A DNA stretch of 64,000 nt from G963677445 sp963677445 (GCA_963677445.2 CAXXGF010000088.1:1-64000), one strand, 5' to 3'. Shown: positions 9,091-16,542, counted from the stretch's first letter. Numbers and translations: made by a program. The notes: generated by a model from the letters alone, not told the origin.

Positions 9091-9492
9091 CTAAAATTTT
9101 TCTTTTAGGATTGAATAATATCTTCGGCTGATAACATGGTTATCTTTTTCACCTTTTAATTTTATTACGTATCTGCGGTTGGACCATTTTTCCACTTTCT
9201 CAATAAAGTCAATATTGATTATTGTTGAGCGGTGTATCCTTATAAATTTGCTTTCCGGAAGAGTATTCCCCCATTCTTTAAGTGACCGTGATACGGACAT
9301 TTTTTCACTATTGCTCAAAATAACCCATGAATATTTTTCATCGGCCTGGAGATCTTTAATTTCAGAAAATCTTATGAATTTTGGTATTCCTTTTACCTTA
9401 ATCCTTATATGCCCGCTATAGTCGGCAGGCTCGGTTCTTTTCTCTTTTTGTTCGCGGTTATATTCACATATCAGCTTTTCTCTTAACTTCAA
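9091..9492 (-). CDS. LytTR DNA-binding domain (C-terminal half of a split response regulator)
   Basis: 133 residues from a TTG codon. Residues ~28-133 form a LytTR domain: FIRFSEIKDLQADEKYSWVIL, then ESKFIRIHRSTIINIDFIEKV and the closing ISRRYYSILKEKF. LytTR proteins bind paired direct repeats upstream of their targets. The frame is open upstream of the TTG and encodes S-A-I-E-V-R-L directly before MKLREKL, then a TAA (9511-9513), then the receiver-domain ending DDYLTKPFQTKEL. The gene is therefore the detached second half of a classical receiver-LytTR regulator. It may still be translated alone, and a free LytTR domain can bind DNA. Likely targets are the repeat promoters at 7137 and 9952. 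Confidence 0.85.
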   Translation of the reverse strand: MKLREKLICEYNREQKEKRTEPADYSGHIRIKVKGIPKFIRFSEIKDLQADEKYSWVILSNSEKMSVSRSLKEWGNTLPESKFIRIHRSTIINIDFIEKVEKWSNRRYVIKLKGEKDNHVISRRYYSILKEKF

Positions 9493-9494
9493 TC

Positions 9495-9845
9495 TTACTT
9501 CAATCGCTGATTATAATTCTTTTGTCTGAAACGGTTTTGTAAGATAATCATCAGCCCAAGCGCCATTCCTTTCCTGGAATCCTCTCTTTCAGAAAGTGAA
9601 GTGAGATAAATAAATGGTATCAAAGCTGTGATTTCATCGGAAGATAACTCTTCTTTTAACTGGTATCCATCTTTCCCCGGCATATTGACATCGGAGATAA
9701 TCAGATCAGGAAGAAACCTTCTCGCAATTTCAAGACCATCTTCGCCATTTTCAACTATAATAACGTTATAACCCTGTAGTTCAAGGAATCCGCGAATAGT
9801 TGTCCTCAGAACAATATCATCATCAATGACCAAAACAGAAATCAC
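9495..9845 (-). CDS. Response-regulator receiver domain (N-terminal half, frameshifted)
   Basis: CheY-like receiver. The acidic pocket is Asp8-Asp9-Asp10 and the phospho-acceptor is Asp52 (DLIISDVNMPG); the conserved Thr82 lies in YLTSL. The expected GADDYLTKPF with the invariant Lys is missing from this frame and is replaced by GLMIILQNRF. Adding one base at the CCC run 9555-9557 (plus-strand coordinates) restores A-D-D-Y-L-T-K-P-F, then Q-T-K-E-L, a TAA at 9511-9513 and the LytTR domain. So the gene has one single-base shift and one nonsense codon relative to its ancestor. As drawn, the protein lacks the last receiver strand and helix and is probably not functional; an assembly error is the alternative. 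No partner sensor kinase lies beside it. Confidence 0.85.
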   Translation of the reverse strand: MISVLVIDDDIVLRTTIRGFLELQGYNVIIVENGEDGLEIARRFLPDLIISDVNMPGKDGYQLKEELSSDEITALIPFIYLTSLSEREDSRKGMALGLMIILQNRFRQKNYNQRLK

Positions 9846-9951
9846 AGCTGTTCCTTCTAAAATTTTTGTTAATCCCTTCGATTTTATAACATTATCGCAG
9901 GCAATAAAACAAATTTATTTTTATTAAATCAAAAATTCAATCTCTTTCTGG

Positions 9952-10004
9952 CAGTTAATTCCCGAATATGTACCGTTTATTCCATAATTAAGTCCGCTAA
10001 TTCC
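9952..10004 (+). promoter_or_regulatory. Triple direct repeat, probable LytTR-regulator binding sites (site II)
   Basis: CAGTTAATTCC (9952), CCGTTTATTCC (9973) and CCGCTAATTCC (9994) with an exact 21-bp period. ACCGTTTAT at 9972-9980 fits the published LytTR half-site pattern at every position; GCAGTTAAT and TCCGCTAAT each miss one. The array lies in the divergent space between the receiver/LytTR operon (minus) and paralogue 2 of the small membrane protein (plus), so it could serve both as autoregulatory and target site. Confidence 0.7.
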
Positions 10005-10034
10005 TTTCTTATCTCTAAACCCGGGTTTCACGGA

Positions 10035-10042
10035 TAAATTTG
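10035..10042 (+). promoter_or_regulatory. -7 promoter box
   Basis: TAAATTTG, a perfect match to the Bacteroidetes TAnnTTTG element, 28 bases before the ATG at 10070 and 41 bp after the start of the last LytTR-type repeat. No good TTTG -33 box is seen, which fits an activator-dependent promoter. Confidence 0.55.
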
Positions 10043-10069
10043 GAGTAAAAAAAATAAAGGAGTTACAAA

Positions 10070-10422
10070 ATGAATTTTTCAGAAATAATTATTAACGGAA
10101 TACTTTTATTTGGTTCAGGAATATTTCTTATAGTTACTTTATCATTTATCACTTATAAAATAAGAATAGCGAGAAGCGGAGTTAAAAAATATATGAAGAA
10201 CCGGTAACTTATGAATGTCAATCTGAAAGGGAGATAGTCGTTAAAACCAAAACTGAACCGGCACTTAAAAAAATAAGAAAAAGAGAAAGAAGAAATCTAA
10301 AATATTCATCTAACGCAGAAGTTTTTACAAATTACAGCCAGCCACGATACAGAGTTATTAACAGGCCGGTTTATGATGAATCATTCACAGATTATGAAGT
10401 TGCTGAAGTTGCTTTTAACTGA
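10070..10422 (+). pseudogene. Small single-pass membrane protein, paralogue 2 (frameshifted)
   Basis: The ATG at 10070 follows AAAGGAG. The first frame reads MNFSEIIINGILLFGSGIFL and onward through one membrane segment to YKIRIARSGVKKYMKNR, then TAA at 10205-10207 (45 residues). Adding one A to the A6 run at 10184-10189 moves into an open frame that continues to TGA 10420-10422 and ends RYRVINRPVYDESFTDYEVAEVAFN, clearly homologous to the tail of the protein at 7249. The intact form would be about 117 residues. The lesion could be decay, a slippery site allowing both a short and a long product, or a sequencing error. Function unknown; the upstream repeats predict LytTR control. Confidence 0.6.
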
Positions 10423-10525
10423 TGACTCAGTCAAAGGAAAATGGTATGGAATATTCCGGGAACATATAAAAAGAGGAAAAAGGGATAATAAATAAAGATA
10501 GAATGTGGGATAAAAAGAAAGAGGG

Positions 10526-10599
10526 TCGGGGTGATAGGATTTGAACCTACGGCCTCTTCGTCCCGAACGAAGCGCGCTACCGGGCTGCGCCACACCCCG
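10526..10599 (-). tRNA. tRNA-Pro (CGG anticodon)
   Basis: Folds on the minus strand as a complete cloverleaf: acceptor stem CGGGGTG/CACCCCG, D-arm GCGC-AGCCCGGTA-GCGC, anticodon stem CTTCG/CGAAG around loop TTCGGGA (anticodon CGG) and T-arm with GGTTCAAATCC. The 3' CCA is not encoded. No other RNA gene lies beside it. Confidence 0.93.
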
Positions 10600-10660
10600 A
10601 AAACCGAACAACAAATATATAATATTTCAGCGACAATAGAAATAGCATCCCAAATAAAAA

Positions 10661-11179
10661 TTATTTCAGGAAATTTCCCTTATCATCTTTATGACTTAAA
10701 ATCAATTCGGCAAATTCTCTGAACACCCCTTTCCCCCCGCTCCTTTTACAGATGTAATCCACTTTTTCTTTGATGACATCCTCAGCGTCTGAGGGGCAGG
10801 CGGTAAAACCAGCTATATCGATAATTCCCAGGTCATTTACATCATCTCCGATAAACGCGGTTTCGGAGAGGGATACACTTTCGGATTCACAAAACTCCTT
10901 AAGTTTTTCTCCTTTTTCCCAGATTCCGGTAAAGACAAAGTCCATCTGCGATCTTTCGGCTCTTTTGATAATAATTTCAGAAGTATCGGTTGAAATGATG
11001 CCGCATTTTATTCCGGAGGCTCTCAAACGACGGACTCCCATTCCATCCTTGACGTTAAACTTTTTCATTACCATCCCTTCGGAGGTATAAAAAAGTCCCC
11101 CGTCGGTTAATACTCCGTCAACATCGGTAACTACAATTTTTATTTTTTTAATTCTTTCAGGAGTGATTGATTCGCGCAA
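10661..11179 (-). CDS. kdsC: KdsC-type HAD phosphatase (KDO 8-phosphate phosphatase)
   Basis: 172 residues, the usual length for KdsC. HAD motif I is DVDGVLTDG (nucleophile Asp19, acid/base Asp21), motif II is the Thr/Ser of IISTD, motif III the Lys of EKGEKLKE and motif IV GDDVNDLG. The C-terminal GGKGVFREFAELIL matches the flexible tail that covers the active site in KdsC tetramers. The enzyme dephosphorylates 3-deoxy-D-manno-octulosonate 8-phosphate in lipopolysaccharide core synthesis in the cytosol. A related sialic-acid-pathway phosphatase cannot be fully excluded because no other Kdo genes are adjacent. The lipopolysaccharide-type glycosyltransferases at 27-29 kb fit an LPS-bearing cell. 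Confidence 0.85.
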   Translation of the reverse strand: MRESITPERIKKIKIVVTDVDGVLTDGGLFYTSEGMVMKKFNVKDGMGVRRLRASGIKCGIISTDTSEIIIKRAERSQMDFVFTGIWEKGEKLKEFCESESVSLSETAFIGDDVNDLGIIDIAGFTACPSDAEDVIKEKVDYICKRSGGKGVFREFAELILSHKDDKGNFLK

Positions 11180-11239
11180 AATATTACTCTCAGGTTATTC
11201 AGAAAAGAAGCGCTAACTTATGGTTTTTCTGATAACCGA

Positions 11240-11707
11240 TCAAGAATTCTTTTCACTCTTGTATTCTTTCCACTTGTTTATGGCCGCGACTGCAAGGAAA
11301 AAGAAAGAAATTCCGAGGAGAATAATAAAGATAGTCCACATTAAAGCCTGGTAAGTTGTAGAGCGGGCCAGATCGATTGCAACAACAAGCATAAGAGCGG
11401 CAAGAGCGAAAAGAAAGAAAACAATTGCCCTCGAAAAATATATATTGCTTCTGGATACACTGCTTTTTGCTGTTGTAACCAGCTTTTCTTCTGTCGATCT
11501 TTTGTTTTCGATTGGTGTTATATGATGCATTTCCTCATAAAGCTCCTCCCGGCAGGCGCCACAGTAATAATGACCCGCAGGCAGATCTTTAGATATAATA
11601 AGATCTTTCTTACACCTTTCGCAATAGGTCAGATATTCGTTCTCCCAGTCAACAAGCGCGTCGTCCGGTATTCTGTATGTGTCATATTCTCTAATCAGAT
11701 CATCCAT
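11240..11707 (-). CDS. Zinc-ribbon membrane protein, unknown function
   Basis: 155 residues. Two CxxC pairs (CERC and CGAC, about residues 29-52) form a likely zinc ribbon. Two hydrophobic segments follow (about 93-113 AIVFFLFALAALMLVVAIDLA and 118-142). The zinc ribbon is predicted cytosolic, with a short basic tail KWKEYKSEKNS. No enzyme motif is seen. It stands alone between kdsC and gpmI on the same strand. Confidence 0.65.
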   Translation of the reverse strand: MDDLIREYDTYRIPDDALVDWENEYLTYCERCKKDLIISKDLPAGHYYCGACREELYEEMHHITPIENKRSTEEKLVTTAKSSVSRSNIYFSRAIVFFLFALAALMLVVAIDLARSTTYQALMWTIFIILLGISFFFLAVAAINKWKEYKSEKNS

Positions 11708-11846
11708 CGCAACCTCGAAAACTTTAATTAAGGAAATAAGAAAGGAAATGTTTTAATTAAATAATAAATATCAAATATTATACCCCTTTTTGAAGTAAAA
11801 GTCAATAATATTCAAAAAAAAGGACTTGGTGTGTTATTTCTATTTT

Positions 11847-11873
11847 TCCGGAAGGGGAAAATCCCCTTCCGGA
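11847..11873 (-). terminator. 3' hairpin after gpmI
   Basis: Perfect 12-bp stem TCCGGAAGGGGA/TCCCCTTCCGGA with a 3-base loop, 8 bases past the gpmI stop. On the gpmI strand it is followed by A-rich, not T-rich, sequence. Confidence 0.55.
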
Positions 11874-11881
11874 TATTTATA

Positions 11882-12364
11882 TTATTTTAGTTTAATCAGT
11901 GAAGCGTCATAATCTTCAACATTTTTATATCCGAGCAGATTGAGTATTGTTCCGGCAATATTTGTCAGACCCGGTTTTTCTACCGAGGCAATTTCATACT
12001 CACCATCATAAGAGGGATCGTAAATTATAAATGGGACAGGGTTTAAAGAATGGGCTGTTCTGTTCACCTTTTTGCCTTTTTTCATTTCAAACATTTCATC
12101 TGAATTTCCATGATCGGCGGTAATTAGAGCGATGCCGCCAAGCTCATCAATAACCGGAAGAATTTCGGAAATACAATGATCAACAGTTTCAACCGCGGTG
12201 ATAACAGCTTCCATAACACCAGTGTGACCGACCATATCACCATTGGCGAAGTTGATTCTTCCGAATTTGTAATCGCCCGATTTAAGCAGTTTTATGGTTT
12301 CCGCGGTTATCTCTTCCGCTTTCATTTTCGGGGCTTTATCGAACTGGATTTTGTCGGATGGCAC
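11882..12364 (-). CDS. gpmI: gpmI C-terminal fragment (3 of 3), phosphoglycerate mutase
   Basis: Last third of 2,3-bisphosphoglycerate-independent phosphoglycerate mutase, a glycolytic enzyme that interconverts 3- and 2-phosphoglycerate with two Mn ions. This piece carries PSDKIQFDKAPKMKA, the metal-site segments NFANGDMVGHTG and ITADHGNSDEM, and the His of NRTAHS. It is in a different frame from fragment 2. One extra base at the TTTT run 12374-12377 (plus-strand coordinates) would join them through ENYVEVPSDK. All active-site residues of the phosphatase-like domain are intact. Confidence 0.85.
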   Translation of the reverse strand: MPSDKIQFDKAPKMKAEEITAETIKLLKSGDYKFGRINFANGDMVGHTGVMEAVITAVETVDHCISEILPVIDELGGIALITADHGNSDEMFEMKKGKKVNRTAHSLNPVPFIIYDPSYDGEYEIASVEKPGLTNIAGTILNLLGYKNVEDYDASLIKLK

Positions 12365-12735
12365 CTCAACATATTTTCCAGTGTTTTATCGATATAACCT
12401 GATTTATTACCATTCCAGAAATAGGTTACATGTCCGAATTTCTGAGTTTCGGAAATAGCGAATGAGGTTACTTTTTCGGCGCAAAGATACTGGCTTATTG
12501 TTCTGTCAATCGCCGGAGGGGATACAAGATAGTTTTTGGGGATATGGAGATCACCGTCATATTCCATCATACCGGCGTAAAATACATCAGGAACGCGTTT
12601 ACGGTCAAATTCGGTGAATTCTTTTTCTTCAAAGGCGCGGGAAATTTCAATGGCCCGGTCTCCCCGGAAATTAAAGAATATCACCGCGTCGCCATCTTCA
12701 ATGGTTTCCGACAGGTTTATCATTGTCGTCGACAA
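12322..12735 (-). CDS. gpmI: gpmI middle fragment (2 of 3)
   Basis: Middle third of the same phosphoglycerate mutase: DGDAVIFFNFRGDRAIEISRAF, then VPDVFYAGMMEYDGDL and EKVTSFAISETQKFGHVTYFWNG, all standard GpmI blocks. The first residues (MSTTMINLSE) are out-of-frame artefact. The true frame comes from fragment 1 through VGTIEDGDA when one base is removed at the TTT run 12705-12707. The last residues (RCHPTKSSSIKPRK) are also out of frame. Confidence 0.8.
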   Translation of the reverse strand: MSTTMINLSETIEDGDAVIFFNFRGDRAIEISRAFEEKEFTEFDRKRVPDVFYAGMMEYDGDLHIPKNYLVSPPAIDRTISQYLCAEKVTSFAISETQKFGHVTYFWNGNKSGYIDKTLENMLRCHPTKSSSIKPRK

Positions 12736-13510
12736 TTACAAATGATTCAAGATACTGGTCGATGATCTTTTCATCTTCGCTATACATTGTTTCAATAGCT
12801 TCCATAGCTGAGTGGAATTTTCTGGCTTCACCGAGCACATGGGTTTTCCAGCCTCTTTCAACAATTGACCAGTCGGCATTGTAGCGGTCCATTGTGGTTA
12901 TCATTCTTCCGCCGCCGGAAGCAATTTTGTAATCAAAACCTTTTTCTACTGAGATTGAAGCGAGCAGTTCCTCGGTAGGTTTAACATATTCGGGCGCGGT
13001 TCTTTCACCTACATCCCTGCCGTCAAGAAGAATGTGAAGGCGTACTTTTTCGACACCCTCTTTGGCGCACTGGTTTATCAGGGAGAAAATATGGTCCATG
13101 TGAGAATGCACATTGCCATCGGAAAACAGACCGAGAAGATGTACTGTCCCGTTATTTTTACCTTTTTCAATTACTTTTTTCCAGCTTTCTCCATCGTAGA
13201 TGGCTCCCGATTTGATAGAACCATTAACCAGCTTGGCGCCCTGGGCAAACACTCTGCCTGCTCCTATCGCGTTATGGCCTACTTCACTGTTGCCCATATC
13301 GCCATCTGTAGGAAGGCCAACTGCCGGTCCGTGAGCTTTTAATTGAGTTCTCAGAGGAAGCTGCATCAGTTTATCGAGTGTGGGTGTTTCGGCCAGAAAT
13401 ACTCCGTTGCTGTCATCAGTTTTACCTATTCCCACTCCATCCATAATTATCAACAATAGAGGGCCTTTTCTGCCTTTGAAAGTATCCAGTTTTTTTAAAT
13501 TTAGTGACAT
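12698..13510 (-). CDS. gpmI: gpmI N-terminal fragment (1 of 3)
   Basis: First ~267 residues of GpmI. It shows LLIIMDGVGIGKTDDSNGVF (first metal Asp), GNSEVGHNAIGAGRVFAQG (catalytic Ser), SDGNVHSHMDH and HILLDGRDVGERTAPEY. The three fragments together would make a protein of about 540 residues, slightly longer than typical GpmI (~510). Because every conserved motif survives and only two single-base shifts at homopolymers separate the parts, a sequencing error is at least as likely as a true pseudogene. Only glycolytic gene in the window. Confidence 0.87.
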   Translation of the reverse strand: MSLNLKKLDTFKGRKGPLLLIIMDGVGIGKTDDSNGVFLAETPTLDKLMQLPLRTQLKAHGPAVGLPTDGDMGNSEVGHNAIGAGRVFAQGAKLVNGSIKSGAIYDGESWKKVIEKGKNNGTVHLLGLFSDGNVHSHMDHIFSLINQCAKEGVEKVRLHILLDGRDVGERTAPEYVKPTEELLASISVEKGFDYKIASGGGRMITTMDRYNADWSIVERGWKTHVLGEARKFHSAMEAIETMYSEDEKIIDQYLESFVIVDDNDKPVGNH

Positions 13511-13690
13511 TATTGCTCCTGTATTTATTATTTATACAAAATCATTTCCCATCAAAATTAACTTTATAATATAATATTCACAATTTTAGTATGCAAACCG
13601 TGGATAAATTTGTGAATATTTGGCATTCCTGAAAAATAATCGCAAATATTTAGGCAGCAATCAAATATTTTCTTGTATTATATGGCAGAA

Positions 13691-13730
13691 GATTACGTAA
13701 ACAGTTGAATTCTACGCAAGAGAGCAAAAT
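13691..13730 (+). repeat. Dispersed repeat R1, degenerate 5' part
   Basis: GATTACGTAAACAGTTGAAT followed by TCTACGCAAGAGAGCAAAAT: the R1 core with several substitutions. Confidence 0.5.
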
Positions 13731-14122
13731 AAAATTATTAATTATTATTTACAGAACTCCTGACTCCCATCAAACCATTTGGTCGTGATTTCATATACCG
13801 GGGATCAATTCAACGAATTTTTTTACGATTTATTCCCGAGGCGCGGCCTGATCTCAGATGCCAGGGTTAAACAATAAATATATTTATAACAGTCCGCGAA
13901 TCAATAAGTTATCCATAAATATTTCGTGATGCGCGTCAACATCACGACATTTTATTTTACGAATAGATTTCCATAAGTAATTTTTTTTATTACCGGAGGT
14001 CAGGAGTTCTCAATTTACTATTGAAATGACAAAGCTTACCGCAGATTTCTTTGATTTCGCAGATTTAAGTGGAAAAAAGTTACAGAGTCACTTATACCCA
14101 AATCCTTAAAAACATTGAACAG

Positions 14123-14260
14123 GATTATTCCGTAAACAGAAAAATTCTGCTCAAAATGGGAAAAATTTTAGCTGATTGGAGGTGAAATTCGGCATTAGAA
14201 GCCGGACTACCTGCCTCTGGATGGTCTTTAGCAAAGCACATAAAAAACCGGAATGACAAT
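14123..14260 (+). repeat. Dispersed repeat R1, full-length divergent copy
   Basis: Starts GATTATTCCGTAAACAG and ends AAACCGGAATGACAAT; shares TTTTAGCTGATTG and AAATTCGGCATTAGA with the copy at 7972. About 138 bp. Confidence 0.65.
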
Positions 14261-14313
14261 GGTCTGTGAATTAAAAGGGGTGGTGAAATAAAAATGCTTA
14301 ACAATAATAATTC

Positions 14314-14410
14314 CTAAACTGGCAAAGCCAGAACTAAAATAAAGCCTGAACAAATAATCGTACTCGTTTTTATTTTTTTGGTAAATTGACCGAGAACGAT
14401 AACGAGTACC
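14314..14410. repeat. Dispersed repeat R3 with inverted arms (copy 1)
   Basis: CTAAACTGGCAAAGCCAGAA (small hairpin ACTGGC-AAA-GCCAG), then AATAAAGCCTGAACAAATAA, then an imperfect inverted repeat CGTACTCGTTttt ... GAGAACGATAACGAGTAC. Confidence 0.55.
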
Positions 14411-14575
14411 GCTTCGCCGAGTAATAGTACGGCTCAGTTAGTATAGACAATCCAAATAAATAAATGGAGCTTTATGCGGGTTGTTCAGCCACATATACAA
14501 CCGGGAACGGATAAAAATTCTTTATCGCCTGAAAGGATTAGGGGTGCGTTAATCGGGTTATATTATATCAAGCTT

Positions 14576-15022
14576 TTAGAAAGCAACCTTGTTTGAGAGC
14601 TCATTTGTATCATCCGGTTTTATGGGGAAATGTTCAGAAAGGATTTTCCCGACTTTTTCAACCGCGTCAACAATGCCTTCAGAATAAAGCCCGTCACGGA
14701 ATTTTTTCTGCATTGCGTCTCTTACCTGATCCCAGGTGTCATCTGATACTTTTTCATCGATACCGGTATCTGCCATAATATAAAACTGCCTTTCCGAAAG
14801 CACGATATATATCAGTATTCCGGTTTTATCCCTTGTTTGCTCCATGCCGAGTTTATAAAATTCCTTCTCAGCGTTTTCTTTCAATCCCGCCTTAAATGGT
14901 TTTTCAGTTTTTATACTGACCCTTATCTCACCGGCGGTAATTTTTTCCATCTCTTTAACTTTCGCTGAAATGCGCAGGAAGTCATCGTCACTGAAATATT
15001 TATAGAGTATCTGCTTATCCAT
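14576..15022 (-). CDS. TPM-domain protein (TLP18.3/Psb32/MOLO-1 family)
   Basis: 148 residues, no signal peptide and no membrane segment. The fold is indicated by ITAGEIRVSIKTE near residue 29, KTGILIYIVLSERQFYIMADTGIDEKV around 66-92, and a closing helix with FRDGLYSEGIVDAVEKVGKIL. Such domains often sit after or beside LemA-type membrane proteins, and some have weak acid phosphatase activity; the function here is unknown. The protein is a cytosolic stand-alone TPM domain. It has long repeat-filled intergenic regions on both sides and no operon partners. Confidence 0.75.
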   Translation of the reverse strand: MDKQILYKYFSDDDFLRISAKVKEMEKITAGEIRVSIKTEKPFKAGLKENAEKEFYKLGMEQTRDKTGILIYIVLSERQFYIMADTGIDEKVSDDTWDQVRDAMQKKFRDGLYSEGIVDAVEKVGKILSEHFPIKPDDTNELSNKVAF

Positions 15023-15111
15023 AACATCCTTATTTTTTTATTCAAAGATAGTGATTTAGGGGGAGGATTAAAATAACGGGCGGAGGATGTTAAGAAAAAA
15101 TCGGAATATTT

Positions 15112-15225
15112 CTAAGCTGGCAAAGCAAGAACCAAAATAAATCCTGAACAAATGATCGTACTCGTTCTCGAATAACCTGAGCGTTTTGAAAAGACTAGTA
15201 CGAAGTACGATTACGAGAACGAGTA
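15112..15225. repeat. Dispersed repeat R3 (copy 2)
   Basis: CTAAGCTGGCAAAGCAAGAA and AATAAATCCTGAACAAATGA as in copy 1, then near-perfect inverted arms CGTACTCGTTCTCG and CGAGAACGAGTA separated by about 50 bp. Confidence 0.6.
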
Positions 15226-15267
15226 TTCCGTAAGGAGTTAAATTCTACGCAAAATGGCAAAGTTTTA
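15221..15267 (+). repeat. Dispersed repeat R1, 5' part
   Basis: GAGTATTCCGTAAGGAGTTA then AATTCTACGCAAAATGGCAA and AGTTTTA; fused to the right arm of R3 copy 2. Confidence 0.7.
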
Positions 15268-15290
15268 TTTGACCATTAATTTACCGGGGA

Positions 15291-15331
15291 ATTCTGTCCG
15301 CCTGTTCGCCGCGGAGAATCCCTGGCGGGAC
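15291..15331 (-). repeat. Dispersed GTCCCGCCAGGGA module, copy 1
   Basis: Reverse complement reads GTCCCGCCAGGGATTCTCCG followed by CGGCGAACAGGCGGACAGAAT. Near-identical copies lie at 39953-39993 and 60641-60682. Confidence 0.7.
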
Positions 15332-15704
15332 TTTTGATCAACTTCTTAACTTATTTCCCCACAATGAATTGCGGGGCTATTATCTGTCGTCCCTGACGGG
15401 ACTTTTTTGGGATTTTGAAGTTATCTTAAAGAAAAATTGCTGGTTCTTATCTCTTCACTCTTCACTAACCACTTTTTCTTCTGGTTTGCCAGTCTATGTA
15501 TTTAGAATCGCGGCCTGATTATAGGCAACATGTTATTAGCAGGCTTTTTTGAGAAATTTTGCTCTCTGGATTATCCTCAACATGTTAACGATAGTGTATT
15601 AGTAAGAGCCTATTTCTATTTTGTTTATATCGAACTCACGTTAAACATGATATTATAAAAATATAAACAAAACCGGGCTGTTTTTACTTTCCGGTGATAA
15701 TACT

Positions 15705-15712
15705 TAAATTTG
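15705..15712 (+). promoter_or_regulatory. -7 promoter box of lgt
   Basis: TAAATTTG, perfect TAnnTTTG element, 33 bases before the ATG at 15745. It lies inside the longer possible reading frame that begins at GTG 15694, which argues for the downstream start. Confidence 0.4.
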
Positions 15713-15744
15713 GAAGATTAAAGAAGAAAAACAAGGCGTTTTAC

Positions 15745-16542
15745 ATGATTCCCTGGAATGTTAATCCTGAAATATTTTCTATCGGTTTTATTTCTGTAAG
15801 ATGGTATGGACTGCTTTTTGCCACTGCTTTTTTAGCGGGATTTCAGATTTTCACCTGGATATATAAAAATGAAAAAAAGAACCTGGATGATTTAAATACA
15901 CTAATCTGGTATATGATGGTCGGCACTATAGTGGGCGCGCGGCTCGGGCATTGTTTCTTTTATAATCCCGTATATTATCTTTCAAATCCATTCGAAATTC
16001 TTGCTGTGTGGAAAGGAGGCCTTGCCAGTCACGGGGCGTCAATAGGAATCTTAACCGCATTGTGGATGTACACAAAAAAGAAACCGGACCAACCCTATTT
16101 ATGGCTGCTTGACAGAATGGTGATAGTCGCGGCGCTGGGGGGATCTTTTATAAGGCTTGGAAACCTTTTTAATTCCGAAATAATCGGGGTAAAAACCGAT
16201 GTCGCCTGGGCATTTGTGTTCAAACAAATAGATAATGTGCCCCGACATCCCGCGCAGCTTTATGAATCAATCGCTTATCTTATCACCTTTATTATTCTAT
16301 GGTCGATCTATAAAAAATTCTGGAAAAAACTTTCGACGGGAACCATTTTTGGCCTTTTTCTCATTCTTGTATTTGGATTCCGCTTTTTTGTGGAATTTAT
16401 AAAGGAGGACCAAAGCAGCTTTGAGGCAGGTATGGCCCTGAACATGGGGCAGCTTCTGAGTATACCGCTGGTTCTTACAGGATTATATTTTCTATTGCGA
16501 AATATTAATTCTTCCCGAAAGGAAGAGAAAGGCGCTTCATGA
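15745..16542 (+). CDS. lgt: Prolipoprotein diacylglyceryl transferase Lgt
   Basis: Inner-membrane enzyme that transfers diacylglycerol from phosphatidylglycerol to the lipobox cysteine of prolipoproteins, the first step of lipoprotein maturation. The protein has seven hydrophobic segments and the family signatures GGLASHGASIG (catalytic His region), RLGNLFNSEIIG (Lgt signature with essential Arg/Asn/Glu) and HPAQLYES. I choose ATG 15745 (MIPWNVNPEIF) over GTG 15694, because the extra 17 residues are basic, not conserved in the family, and overlap a -7 box. The length is then 265 residues, normal for Lgt. Its stop overlaps the next start (ATGA), linking it to a lipoprotein gene. Confidence 0.9.
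   Translation: MIPWNVNPEIFSIGFISVRWYGLLFATAFLAGFQIFTWIYKNEKKNLDDLNTLIWYMMVGTIVGARLGHCFFYNPVYYLSNPFEILAVWKGGLASHGASIGILTALWMYTKKKPDQPYLWLLDRMVIVAALGGSFIRLGNLFNSEIIGVKTDVAWAFVFKQIDNVPRHPAQLYESIAYLITFIILWSIYKKFWKKLSTGTIFGLFLILVFGFRFFVEFIKEDQSSFEAGMALNMGQLLSIPLVLTGLYFLLRNINSSRKEEKGAS

Larger units (their letters stand above)
13511..14575. other. Long intergenic region built from dispersed repeats
   Basis: About 1.06 kb without a credible gene. It holds a degenerate R1 copy (13691-13730), a fuller R1 copy (14123-14260), an R3 copy (14314-14410) and a CGCAGATTT...CGCAGATTTA fragment at 14041-14071, related to the one at 25627-25655. The remainder is AT-rich and unstructured. Confidence 0.55.
15023..15690. 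other. Intergenic region packed with repeat modules
   Basis: No gene. It contains R3 copy 2 (15112-15225) running directly into an R1 5' part (15221-15267), then the GTCCC/CGCGG module (15291-15331), the CCCC...GGGG palindrome (15357-15381), the palindrome GTCCCTGACGGGAC (15390-15403) and an inverted R3 hairpin piece (15478-15496). Confidence 0.55.

Noticed and set aside
7567..9513. Reassignment of TAA to a sense codon
   Set aside because: Two conserved frames run through TAA, but many other genes in the window end properly on TAA with conserved C-termini, so a changed code is not credible.
10381..10614. Minus-strand open frame across the tRNA
   Set aside because: It is the tRNA-Pro sequence read as protein plus the antisense of paralogue 2; the cloverleaf explains the conserved bases.
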